This document shows, piece by piece, positions 1-9,195 of a stretch of 64,000 nucleotides of DNA; position 1 is the first letter of the stretch; every line of letters begins with the position of its first letter. The stretch spans positions 1 to 64,000 of the forward strand of contig OOIN01000039.1 in assembly GCA_900323505.1 (NCBI GenBank), in the 5' to 3' direction. Position numbers and translations under genes: made by a program. Below the pieces are notes generated by a model. It was not told where the DNA came from, did no database searches, and worked only from the letters and a program-made list of their open reading frames with translations. The DNA comes from Ustilago trichophora (Eukaryota; Basidiomycota; Ustilaginomycetes; Ustilaginales; Ustilaginaceae).

Positions 1-143
1 CCTAACCCTAACCCTAACCCTAACCCTAACCCTAACCCTAACCCTAACCCTAACCCTAACCCTAACCCTAACCCTAACCCTAACCCTAACCCTAACCCTA
101 ACCCTAACCCTAACCCTAACCCTAACCCTAACCCTAACCCTAA
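1..143. repeat. Telomere repeat array (CCCTAA)n
   Basis: About 24 uninterrupted copies of CCCTAA read on the + strand, ending in CCCTAAAAAC. This is the C-rich strand of a TTAGGG telomere, so the window starts at a physical left chromosome end. No variant repeats are visible in the array. The true telomere may be longer than what was assembled. Confidence 0.98.
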
Positions 144-147
144 AAAC

Positions 148-1560
148 TTGTGCTGAAAATTGACGCGTGTGAAGACCGTCACAAAGCGTGAATGACACCA
201 AGCATGGGAGCCGGAGGCCGTTGCCAGACAGCTAACAAAGGGCAGGCAGCATGAACTGTGGGTGCCGCTCCATCGATGCATTTCTAGCTGTTGCCAAGGA
301 TGGCAGTACCGGTGGCCTCAATTTGATGAGTCGATGACCGCTCTTTGCATTGACCAGTGGCTCTTGACTGGTGACTGCTGAGCGTTGGCCGCTGCTTGAC
401 AAACAAGAAAGCGGCAATCAAAATTTTCACTGCAGTTGCTGTGCGTGTCGCGTCTACTTCCAATTTTGCAATCCATTTCAATGACCCAATTTCTTAGTTG
501 ATTTCTGGCATCAACAGACGTGCTGTTGTTCAAGTGAGATTGATGTGACCAAACAAGAATGCGTGCAGTTTGACAAGATAGTCCCAGACAAAAGGGCTGG
601 AGGAAATTCACAACTTTGTGCGGCCCATTGGTCTGCACTGCCCCTTGAATAGGTGTTTGCCCTTGTACGCTTGACTCCTATTCATACACGGACTACAGCT
701 TGAAATGTGTACAGACCATTGGGCTGCTACACCCAAAATGGACAGACTCTCACTGCTGTTGAGCGGCAACAGCTGAGCCGTGGTGAGCCGTGGTGAGCCG
801 TGGCTGCTGAGCAGTGGCAGCTGTGTGCTGGCTGCTGGCTGCTGGGCACTGGGTCAGTGGGTGGACGCAACTGCAATTCCAACAATTTCCAAGAATTTTG
901 ACGCGTCTCTTGGATGCTGGGCCGCTTGCTGAGCCAAGAAAAATTTCAAACCGTTGCGGCACTTGGCCAGTGTGTTTTGCGCTGTCCGCTGGGGTCAGCA
1001 GCCAAGGTCGGACACGTCCATTTGGCAGAGCGGCCTGGTCCGCTGCCGGCCAACGAGGACCTGCGGCCTAGGGCTAGGTTGTGGACATTGAGCTCTACCT
1101 TTTGGAGGTTTGGCCAGAGGTTGTGGAGGTTATGGATGTTGAGCTCCACCTTTGGAGGTTCAGCCAGAGGTTGCCAAGGTTGCAGTCTATCTTGTGAAGG
1201 TTGAGCTCAATGTTACAGAGGTTATGGAGGTTCCAGCCTATGTTAAGGAGGTTGGACTCCAGGTTGACAAGGTTAAACCTTGAATGATGGCGTACAGCAC
1301 CAAACATGAAACATAAACCTCTTTCCCTGTCCATGCCCACCTCTTTGGACCCCAATGCATGCCCTCACACCATCTGCAGCCAAGTTGATTAGTAGTTTCA
1401 ACATCTCAACTGAAAACTTTGACGGCTCGGAAAGTTACGTTAATCGTTAAACTTTAACAATGTTTGTAACTAATATACATCTAAACACCCCAACTGAGGT
1501 TCCCAGAACAAGAAAATTGCATATAGTTTTTTGCCTAGGACCAGACAGTCATATAACCCT
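148..1560. repeat. Subtelomeric repeat block, copy A (telomere-proximal)
   Basis: This 1.4 kb block starts a few bases after the telomere. It is repeated almost identically at 5280-6694 (offset 5132-5133), and its right half recurs at 3960-4569. The first ~930 bp are essentially identical between A and B; then comes a variable number of 51-bp units, then a conserved ~270 bp tail ending at CATATAACCCT. Short ORFs appear on both strands but match between copies only because the DNA matches; I see no recognisable protein. It resembles the telomere-associated sequences of other fungi in position, but I find no helicase in it. Confidence 0.9.
1080..1290. repeat. 51-bp minisatellite built on GAGGTT, in copy A
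   Basis: A degenerate tandem repeat of about 51 bp that contains GAGCTC-ACCTTTTGGAGGTT and GCCAGAGGTT. About two full units are present here, followed by degenerate GAGGTT-rich sequence. One unit here has lost a T in its T-run. Because the unit is a multiple of three, it is open on both strands and produces spurious ORFs such as a minus-strand HNLWPNLQKVELN-type repeat. Confidence 0.8.
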
Positions 1561-2161
1561 TGCAACCTCTGCAACCCATCCTGCAACCTGGTACAAGCCT
1601 GGACCCCTTCCTACCAAGAGACTCAAGGTTCCCCAAGGTGCTCTAACCTCTCCTCAACCTCACCCAACCTCAACCTCATCCTCCCAACCTCACCCAACCT
1701 CCTCCAACAAGAAGAAGAGGCCCTCATCCCTGGTAGTCTCTGACTCTGATGATGACCAACCTCTCAGGTCCAGGGCCAGGCTCCAGCAACCTTCCAAGCC
1801 CACCCTCCAACCTCACAAGCCTCACCACCAGCCTACCTCATCCTCACTCCAGCCTGTCCAACCTCACCAACCTCACCACCAGCCTTCCCCATCCCCCCAC
1901 CAACCTTCTCCATCCCCTTCCCAAGCTGATCTTCCCAATTGGAATGCTAGGAGGAGGCCTCTACCTAGAGTCAGTGGTACACCTTGGATGTCAGGTGAGG
2001 TTGAACTCAGGGAAGCCATCTGGGAAGCCTTTGGCAGGATCAGGATGATGCACAGCACCATCATCAACCCTGAACTCAGGAGACCTCTTCAGTACTTTGA
2101 TTCTGAGCTGGAGGAGCTCCTCAGCCTCATGGGTGGCTCTCCCAACCCCACTTCATCCTAG
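1460..2161 (+). CDS. ORF of unknown function, 233 codons, possibly a mobile-element remnant
   Basis: The first 34 codons lie inside the subtelomeric repeat; the rest is unique to this place. It encodes a basic/acidic patch (KKKRPSS...SDSDDD), a Pro/His/Gln-rich section made by the CAACCTCACC repeats, and a C-terminal ~60 residues that look more like a real folded segment, with WMSGEVELREAIWEAFGRI and ELEELLSLMGG. A hairpin follows about 90 bp downstream. I do not recognise a family. It may be an exon of a decayed element rather than a gene. Confidence 0.3.
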   Translation: MFVTNIHLNTPTEVPRTRKLHIVFCLGPDSHITLATSATHPATWYKPGPLPTKRLKVPQGALTSPQPHPTSTSSSQPHPTSSNKKKRPSSLVVSDSDDDQPLRSRARLQQPSKPTLQPHKPHHQPTSSSLQPVQPHQPHHQPSPSPHQPSPSPSQADLPNWNARRRPLPRVSGTPWMSGEVELREAIWEAFGRIRMMHSTIINPELRRPLQYFDSELEELLSLMGGSPNPTSS

Positions 2162-2990
2162 TCCATCCTTCCCCAACCTAGCTCAACCTAGCTCTGCCTT
2201 CCCCCTCTCTAGTTCAACCTAGCTCAACCTCTGTACATAGCTCACTCTGGTCTGGGGCACTTTTTCCCACTGGGTTTTTCCCCCAGACATGTAAGTAGTC
2301 TTCACTCTGCTGCAATTAACCTCTTCACAACCTCACCCAACCTGTCTGAGCCCAACTTCATCCTCCTCCATCCTTGCTACCCTCACTACCATGTCTCCCC
2401 ATCCCTCTTGAGTCAAGCCAACCTCACCAACCTCACTACCATGTCTCCTCATCCTGCCTGATCCATCTTCATCCTTCCACAAGCCTGGCCAACCTCACCA
2501 ACCTCTCTTCTGGCACCTTCATCCTTCCACAAGCTTGCATCACCTGAGCATCATCATGCCACTGCCTTGATTCAACCTCACCAGCCCAACTCTCATCTTA
2601 CTTCATCATTGCCAACTTGCCACTCTCAGCAGGGATGTGAAAGTATGGATGCAAATAATATGATCAAATTGGGGTTGAGAAATTCAACCTCACCTTGCTC
2701 TGCCCTCAACCTCACCCTTGCTCAAGCCTCCAAGCCTCACAAGCATCAACCTCACCAACCTCACTTGATGATCCAGCATCAACCTCACTACCACGCTCAC
2801 ACCACAACCAACTTCATCCTCCTTGCCAACCCAGGCTCATCAACCTTGTCATCCTTCTCAACCCTTCTTCATCGACCTCATCGTGCTCATCTCTGCCGTG
2901 TCAACCTCACTCTGAAGCCTGCCACCAACCTCAGGCAGGCTAGACATCTTCTGCTCAGCCTTGCTTAACCTGGACTTCCTCCTGTGAGGT
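1562..2990. repeat. AACCTC/CAACCTCACC-rich low-complexity tract
   Basis: The + strand is dominated by irregular CAACCTCACC and CAACCT motifs for about 1.4 kb. The motif is the reverse complement of the GAGGTT motif in the neighbouring minisatellite, so the strand polarity flips near position 1500. The tract starts exactly where copy A stops matching copies B and C. Part of it is translated in the ORF at 1460-2161, giving its QPHQPHHQP-like section. Confidence 0.7.
2250..2288. other. Hairpin GTCTGGGG / CCCCAGAC enclosing TTTTTCCCACTGGGTTTTT
   Basis: Eight-base perfect arms (2250-2257 and 2281-2288) enclose a T-rich loop. Similar TTTTTCCC..GGGTTTTTCC hairpins are commonly seen in the R/polyadenylation region of LTR retrotransposons, so this may mark the 3' end of an old element that included the upstream ORF. 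That link is inference; no LTR pair was found. Confidence 0.5.
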
Positions 2991-3089
2991 TAACTTGGTT
3001 GGTGATTGCACCTAACCACCTGACTTGGCGGCAGAGGAATGGAGTGTCCCCCCCTTTTGGGGGGGCCTTCTTACAAAGACTTGAGAGGC

Positions 3090-3536
3090 TTAGAGGAGCT
3101 TCTGGAGCTCCTCCTCCACCTCCCTGTGGAGGTCCCTGGCAATGAGGACCCCAGAGTTGGGGTCACACCTTGCCAAGGCCCTCCCCAGTCTCTCCACCTT
3201 TTCTTTCAAGGTGGAGAGGTCCTGGGGCCCAGGCTGGGCAGGGGCAGGCCTGGGCTCAGGGCTGGGCAGCACAACTGAAACTCCAGAGGAGTCAGCATCA
3301 TCAGGATGCTGGTTGTAGAAGCCCAGGTAAGTAACACCAGGCCTGTTGATGAAGGCTCTGGCTGGCTGAGGGCTGGTGTAGGCAGGGGCTGGCTGGTGAG
3401 GAGCACATCTAAGAGGAGGATCCCTGTCTCTGCAGACATCACATCTGTAAGAGGTGGAAGTCCTAGTACATCTGTCCTGACAGTTAGCATCAATGCACTG
3501 CTGACAAGGAAGTTGGTGGTGGGGTGGATGGACCAT
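3090..3536 (-). CDS. Cys-rich plus coiled-coil ORF, 148 codons, unknown
   Basis: The predicted protein starts with a cysteine cluster (CQQC..C..C..C..C..C within about 35 residues, spacing 2-4-3-8-2-7), which could bind zinc. A Pro/Ala-rich linker follows, then a C-terminal amphipathic stretch (LSTLKEKVERLGRALARC ... HREVEEELQKLL). This domain-like layout is better than expected from chance, but there is no recognisable family and no flanking gene structure. It may be a fragment of a transposable-element protein, convergent with the ORF at 1460-2161. Confidence 0.35.
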   Translation of the reverse strand: MVHPPHHQLPCQQCIDANCQDRCTRTSTSYRCDVCRDRDPPLRCAPHQPAPAYTSPQPARAFINRPGVTYLGFYNQHPDDADSSGVSVVLPSPEPRPAPAQPGPQDLSTLKEKVERLGRALARCDPNSGVLIARDLHREVEEELQKLL

Positions 3537-3602
3537 GGTGAAGGAATGGATGGTGGTGGTAGGAAGGAAAGATGGATGGAGATGAAATTTCAGTAATTAT
3601 CC

Positions 3603-3632
3603 AATTTTGGTGGTCAGTGCACCACCAAAATT
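3603..3632. repeat. Perfect 12-bp inverted repeat with 6-bp loop
   Basis: AATTTTGGTGGT is followed by CAGTGC and then by its exact reverse complement. It lies in AT-rich DNA beside T-runs just upstream (on the minus strand) of the Cys-rich ORF. It could be an element terminus or a transcription-related hairpin; nothing else supports either. Confidence 0.6.
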
Positions 3633-3959
3633 TCAAAAGCAAAATTTTTTTTAATTTTTTTTTGGCTGGTTGAAAAAAATGTTTTGTGTTTGAACGTAGA
3701 TAGGGCTAATATAAATTACCACACCAAGTCTCAGAGCTTAAAATTAAATATTGACAGAGCTACAGTCCTTCAAAGTTTGACTTGGTGGAACTTCAACCTC
3801 CATTATCTCCGCCACCAGGTGACCAAACCTAGGAAAGTTAGGGATCATTGGAACCGCAACAAGCAGCTCTACACACTCAGCACCTCAGATCATTGATCAG
3901 AGCACTTTTCAAATCCACCTTTCTGGGTGGCAACAGGTTTCATCCTTGTTGTTGGCACC

Positions 3960-4569
3960 ATAGGTTCTGCTCTATGTTGTAAAGGTTGTGAACATTGCAG
4001 TCTTGGTAAAGGAAGTTGCATCCTATGATGTGGAGGTTGTGGATGTTGAGCTCTACCTTTTGGAGGTTTGGCCAGAGGTTGCAAAGGTTGTGGACATTGA
4101 GCTCTACCTTTTGGAGGTTTGGCCAGAGGTTGTGGAGGTTATGGACGTTGAGCTCCACCTTTTGGAGGTTCAGCCAGAGGTTGCCAAGGTTGCAGTCTAT
4201 CTTGTGAAGGTTGAGCTCAATGTTACGGAGGTTATGGAGGTTCCAGCCTATGTTAAGGAGGTTGGACTCCAGGTTGACAAGGTTAAACCTTGAATGATGG
4301 CGTACAGCACCAAATGTGAAACATAAACCTCTTTCCCTGTCCATGCCCACCTCTTTGGACCCCAATGCATGCCCTCACACCATCTGCAGCCAAGTTGATT
4401 AGTAGTTTCAACATCTCGACTGAAAACTTTGACGGCCCGGAAAGTTACGTTAATCGTTAAACTTTAACGATGTTTGTAACTAATATACATCTAAACACCC
4501 CAACTGAGGTTCCCAGAACAAGAAAATTGCATATAGTTTTTTGCCTAGGACCAGACAGTCATATAACCC
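3960..4569. repeat. Subtelomeric repeat block, copy C (right half only)
   Basis: It carries three full 51-bp minisatellite units plus the conserved tail found in copies A and B (offset about 3010 from A). The tail ends CATATAACCCTAAGG, so the block closes with one telomere-like CCCTAA. The ~930-bp left half of the block is absent here. Confidence 0.85.
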
Positions 4570-5279
4570 TAAGGCGGGGGGAAGCGCAAGACTGAAAAGC
4601 ATAGAGTGTGTCAGCAGAATATTCTGATTGCGGCAAGAGGCTAGCAGAGCTGAACGTACCTCTCAACATCAGTGGTAGAGACAGATTTTGCGGCAGGAGA
4701 GTTGCCAGCATTGACATCAGCACCAAGAGAGCAGGCGGAAAGCTGAGACATTGTAGCGTGGAATAATTGTGAGGGAAAGATACAAGAAAGAGAGGGTTGT
4801 ACGGTGAAGATGTTCTGAGATGGAAAGATGGAGACAGAACAGCGGCAAGGGACTGCAAGATGGCCCATATATATGCACAAAGATCTCAGTCTCACACACA
4901 GCAGAGTTGTGTAGCGGTACGGTATGCCAAATGTCAACAAAGCAGAGACAAAGGATGAGAGTGCCGCTGTGAGCGGTGCCAAACAGAAGCACAGACCTGT
5001 AGCACTCTTAGGTGGTACGTGCAGAGCGGCATTGGCAAAGAACAAATTTCTCACCTACGCTTTCTTGTTGCTCCTATTGCTGTTAGGCAGAATGTGAGCA
5101 ACACAGGTGGGAACAAAGCATCCAAATGTGCTGGCCATTGGCGTAAGTGGACAGCAGTGTGACAGGAGCGATGCATTCAAAAATACTGTGCAGTGTGGCA
5201 ACCAAGAATTGTCTAGACTTTAGAAAAAGGCTTAGAATTTGTTGCGGGAAGCTTGTTGTTGAGGTGGATGGGCAATGCT
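4570..5279. other. Subtelomeric spacer without recognisable gene
   Basis: About 700 bp separate repeat copies C and B. A 137-codon minus-strand ORF (4641-5054) is Cys/Leu/Ser-rich with no domain, and I do not count it as a gene. No repeat relationship to the rest of the window was seen. Confidence 0.5.
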
Positions 5280-6694
5280 TTGTGCTGAAAATTGACGCGT
5301 GTGAAGACCGTCACAAAGCGTGAATGACACCAAGCATGGGAGCCGGAGGCCGTTGCCAGACAGCTAACAAAGGGCAGGCAGCATGAACTGTGGGTGCCGC
5401 TCCATCGATGCATTTCTAGCTGTTGCCAAGGATGGCAGTACCGGTGGCCTCAATTTGATGAGTCGATGACCGCTCTTTGCATTGACCAGTGGCTCTTGAC
5501 TGGTGACTGCTGAGCGTTGGCCGCTGCTTGACAAACAAGAAAGCGGCAATCAAAATTTTCACTGCAGTTGCTGTGCGTGTCGCGTCTACTTCCAATTTTG
5601 CAATCCATTTCAATGACCCAATTTCTTAGTTGATTTCTGGCATCAACAGACGTGCTGTTGTTCAAGTGAGATTGATGTGACCAAACAAGAATGCGTGCAG
5701 TTTGACAAGATAGTCCCAGACAAAAGGGCTGGAGGAAATTCACAACTTTGTGCGGCCCATTGGTCTGCACTGCCCCTTGAATAGGTGTTTGCCCTTGTAC
5801 GCTTGACTCCTATTCATACACGGACTACAGCTTGAAATGTGTACAGACCATTGGGCTGCTACACCCAAAATGGACAGACTCTCACTGCTGTTGAGCGGCA
5901 ACAGCTGAGCCGTGGTGAGCCGTGGTGAGCCGTGGCTGCTGAGCAGTGGCAGCTGTGTGCTGGCTGCTGGCTGCTGGGCACTGGGTCAGTGGGTGGACGC
6001 AACTGCAATTCCAACAATTTCCAAGAATTTTGACGCGTCTCTTGGATGCTGGGCCGCTTGCTGAGCCAAGAAAAATTTCAAACCGTTGCGGCACTTGGCC
6101 AGTGTGTTTTGCGCTGTCCGCTGGGGTCAGCAGCCAAGGTCGGACACGTCCATTTGGCAGAGCGGCCTGGTCCGCTGCCGGCCAACGAGGACCTGCGGCC
6201 TAGGGCTAGGTTATGGACCTTGAGCTCCACCTTTTGGAGGTTCAGCCAGAGGTTGTGGAGGTTATGGATGTTGAGCTCCACCTTTTGGAGGTTCAGCCAG
6301 AGGTTGCCAAGGTTGCAGTCTATCTTGTGAAGGTTGAGCTCAATGTTACAGAGGTTATGGAGGTTCCAGCCTATGTTAAGGAGGTTGGACTCCAGGTTGA
6401 CAAGGTTAAACCTTGAATGATGGCGTACAGCACCAAATGTGAAACATAAACCTCTTTCCCTGTCCATGCCCACCTCTTTGGACCCCAATGCATGCCCTCA
6501 CACCATCTGCAGCCAAGTTGATTAGTAGTTTCAACATCTCGACTGAAAACTTTGACGGCTCGGAAAGTTACGTTAATCGTTAAACTTTAACAATGTTTGT
6601 AACTAATATACATCTAAACACCCCAACTGAGGTTCCCAGAACAAGAAAATTGCATATAGTTTTTTGCCTAGGACCAGACAGTCATATAACCCTA
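5280..6694. repeat. Subtelomeric repeat block, copy B (internal)
   Basis: Near-identical to copy A at 148-1560. The left boundary TTGTGCTGAAAATTG is the same base at which copy A meets the telomere. It contains two 51-bp units and ends CATATAACCCTAAGG, again with one CCCTAA. Near-identity over more than 900 bp implies recent duplication or gene conversion between the telomeric and internal copy. Confidence 0.92.
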
Positions 6695-6915
6695 AGGTTG
6701 AGGAAGGGAGACCAGTACCGAATGTTGAGTGTGCCAACCGTTGCAGGAGAGTCGGACACGTCAAAGATGGGCTCCTCACACCAAGTGTTGGGTTGTGGCG
6801 ACAGTGGTGGACCTGTGAGGAGACGTGACAGGATCGTCGAAGCATGGTCAGGGGACATGTTGACGATGGCGGCAAAGGAAGGAATGGCCAGTGGAGGACT
6901 GGCAGGACTTGACTG

Positions 6916-7059
6916 AAGCCACCCCCCATCAGCTGGCTTTCTGTGAAGCCACCTTAGGTGGCTACCAAACCCACCCATGGTGGCTTTGCCGGAAGCCAGC
7001 CAATTGGGGGTGCCTTCAAGGGTGGCTTCATGACGGTTTTTTCCTCTTTTTACGATGTG
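6916..7059. mobile_element. AAGCCACC-family miniature element, left-truncated copy
   Basis: It contains alternating AAGCCACC and GGTGGCTT segments and ends GACGG..TTTTTACGATGTG, the same right end as the complete copies near 8.8-9.0 kb. The left CACATCGTA end is missing. It has no coding capacity. Confidence 0.6.
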
Positions 7060-7060
7060 A

Positions 7061-7512
7061 ATTTTGAGGAGCTTTTGTATTGAAACTTCAAATTTTTTGA
7101 TCACTTTTCGCAAAAATTGTATTGGTGACCGACTAATGGGCCTAACCCATTAACGGGCCAGTCACACGTTATTTTCGCAAAAATCGTATTCGTGATTCAT
7201 GATTGCTGACCCCACGAATGGGCCAATCACGTATCTCCTAGCAATCCACCGTACAAACATTCTGCTACGCACTCAATGACTCGCATCTGCACTTGGCTAC
7301 GCAGTCACTGACTTGTATCGGCTATTTGCTCCGCGGGACGATAATGGATGTTCGTAGATGCGTTTGGGTATTGTGACTGGCCTATTCATAACGGGAATGG
7401 CCCATAACGTGACTGGCCCATTAACGGGTCAGGCCCATTAGTGGGTCAGCACTAGAATTTTTGCGAAAAGTGTTCAAAAGATTTGAAGCTGAAATACAAA
7501 AGCTCCTCAAAT
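7061..7512. mobile_element. Fold-back element with ~100-bp inverted arms
   Basis: The left arm (about 7061-7167) reads outward-in as GAGGAGCTTTTGTATT..., CACTTTTCGCAAAAATT, then AATGGGCC and GGGCCAGTCAC. The right arm (about 7409-7512) is its diverged reverse complement. The ~240-bp loop is unique and non-coding. This is the structure of a fold-back or MITE-like non-autonomous element; no transposase is present in it. Confidence 0.65.
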
Positions 7513-7725
7513 TTGTATTAGTGACCCACTGATGGGCCTGACCCTTTAATGGGCCAGTCCCGTTAATAGAGTCAGGCCCATTAAAGAATCACAAATACAA
7601 TTTTTGCTAAAAGTGTTTAAAAAAATTCAAGTAGGAATACAAAAGTGTGCATATTTTGTATTGCTGATTCTTTAATGGGCCTGACTCTGTTATGGGCCAC
7701 TCCCGTTATGATGTTCGAGGAGCCA
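7513..7725. mobile_element. Second fold-back repeat of the GGCCCATT family
   Basis: The arms at about 7562-7600 and 7659-7700 are inverted copies sharing GAGTCAGGCCCATTAAAGAATC. A third copy of that arm sits at about 8200-8238. The element abuts the fold-back element on its left, so the two may be nested or parts of one larger structure. Confidence 0.55.
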
Positions 7726-8308
7726 CCCGAGGTGGCTGCTCGAGTCAAGTCGCAGACGCCATTTGTCACGTTTCGAGCATTTGGTCATTTTACAGCGAAC
7801 TTTTCCGGAATCAAAATCGAGACGCGTCAAAGATAACGTGACTGGCCCATTAACGGGTCAGGCCCCTTGGACAAGTGTCGCACATGGATGAACGACTGAG
7901 CTTTCCGGATATTATGCAAAAGTTTTTTTTTTTAAAAAAAAAACAGGAAAAAAAAGGAAAAAAAAAACCCCTCCCCGAAAAAACGAAGAACAAGCCCCTC
8001 GTCGCTTCAAACACGTGACTTCCACAAAAACAATTCCGAATTTTGAATTGACAACGCGCTTGGGACGATGAATTACGCCCGTAGCCAGGTGCAGATACGG
8101 TCAGATGTAGTCGTGAGTCCGTAGCAGAGTGCAGATACGACCCCATCCAACGTGTAGGTGGTCTCTACTACGGGCTGTTGAGTGGCGTAACGGGAGTGGC
8201 CCATAACAGAGTCAGGCCCATTAAAGAATCACAAATACAAATTTCCCCCGAAAAATTCGAAAAAATTGAAGTAGGAATAACGTGACTGGCCCATTAACGG
8301 GTCAGGCC

Positions 8309-8527
8309 AACATCGTAAAAAACGGAAAAATCCGTCACGAAGCCACCCTCGAAGCCACCCTGGGTGGCTACGATGAGAAGCCAGCAGTGAAGCCACCCCG
8401 GGTGGCTACAGCGAAAAGCCACCCTTGAAGCCAGCCAGATCGGGGGTGGCTTCAAAGGTGGCTTCGAGGGTGGCTTTGTGACGGATCTATTCGTTTGTCA
8501 CGATGTGATTTTTCCTTTTGTCACGAT
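8309..8527. mobile_element. AAGCCACC-family miniature inverted-repeat element
   Basis: It starts ACATCGTAAAAAACGG and ATCCGTCACGAAGCC and ends with GGCTTTGTGACGGAT and CACGATGTG (at 8507, with a second such end at 8527). The interior is a series of palindromic GAAGCCACC/GGGTGGCTA units. It has long imperfect terminal inverted repeats and no ORF. The doubled right end suggests a small internal duplication. Confidence 0.65.
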
Positions 8528-8841
8528 GTGATTGTCACGGTTTTTTCTCAACATCTTTTGCGCGCTAGAGAGGCGTTCGGTGGCAACTCGGAACGAATTG
8601 ACGCACTTGTGGCGAATCGTGACAAATTCGTGGATTTCAGACTTTGATCCTGCATTCTCCATGAACCTCTTTTAATTTTATTTTTATTTCTATTTTTATT
8701 TTTGTTCTTGTTTTTTTTTTTCTAAAAGGAAAGAAACAAGAAAAGAAAGCACTTTTTGCAATCATAAGTTCGTCACTGACCTTCATCGATGGGTCAGCGA
8801 TGTTACACACCAATCATGATGCCAAAAAGAGGATTTTTTTT

Positions 8842-9030
8842 CACATCGTAAAAAAAAGGAAAAATCTGTCATGAAGCCACCCTTGAGGCCACCCCCAGTT
8901 GGCTGGCTTCCTGCAAAGCCACCCCGGGTGGGTTTGGTAGCCACCTAGGGTGGCTTCACAATAAGCCAGCTGATCAGGGGTGGCTTCAAGGGTGGCTTTG
9001 TGACGGATGTTTCCTTTTTTTTACGATGTG
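8842..9030. mobile_element. Complete AAGCCACC-family miniature element, 189 bp
   Basis: This is the best-preserved copy. The left end CACATCGTAAAAAAAAGGAAA is matched by the right end TTTCCTTTTTTTTACGATGTG, an exact inverted pair of about 21 bp. Inside lie a further imperfect inverted section (CTGTCATGAAGCCACCC / GGGTGGCTTTGTGACGG) and palindromic GGTGGC units. It is non-coding and shaped like a MITE. No clear target-site duplication was identified. Confidence 0.75.
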
Positions 9031-9085
9031 ATTCATGTCCTAAAAGCCGACTGGCCACGTCCGCGACCGCACCCATGCAACCACT

Positions 9086-9195
9086 CACATCGCAAAAAAA
9101 AAAAAAAAAAAAAAAAGAAAAAAAGAAGCCGTCGCAAAGCCTCCTGGGGTGGCTTCGAGGGTGGCTTCGCAACGATTTTTTTTTTTAACGATGTG
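9086..9195. mobile_element. Short AAGCCACC-family element, internally deleted
   Basis: It runs from CACATCGC plus a long A-run to TTAACGATGTG. Only a short GCCTCCTGGGGTGGCTTC core remains, so it looks like an internally deleted relative of the 189-bp copy 55 bp to its left. Confidence 0.6.

Noticed and set aside
4641..5054. A 137-codon minus ORF between repeat copies
   Set aside because: Cys/Leu/Ser-rich with no motif and a start of unclear context.
148..6694. RecQ-type helicase gene expected in smut telomere-associated sequences
   Set aside because: No helicase motif was found in either strand of the repeat blocks.
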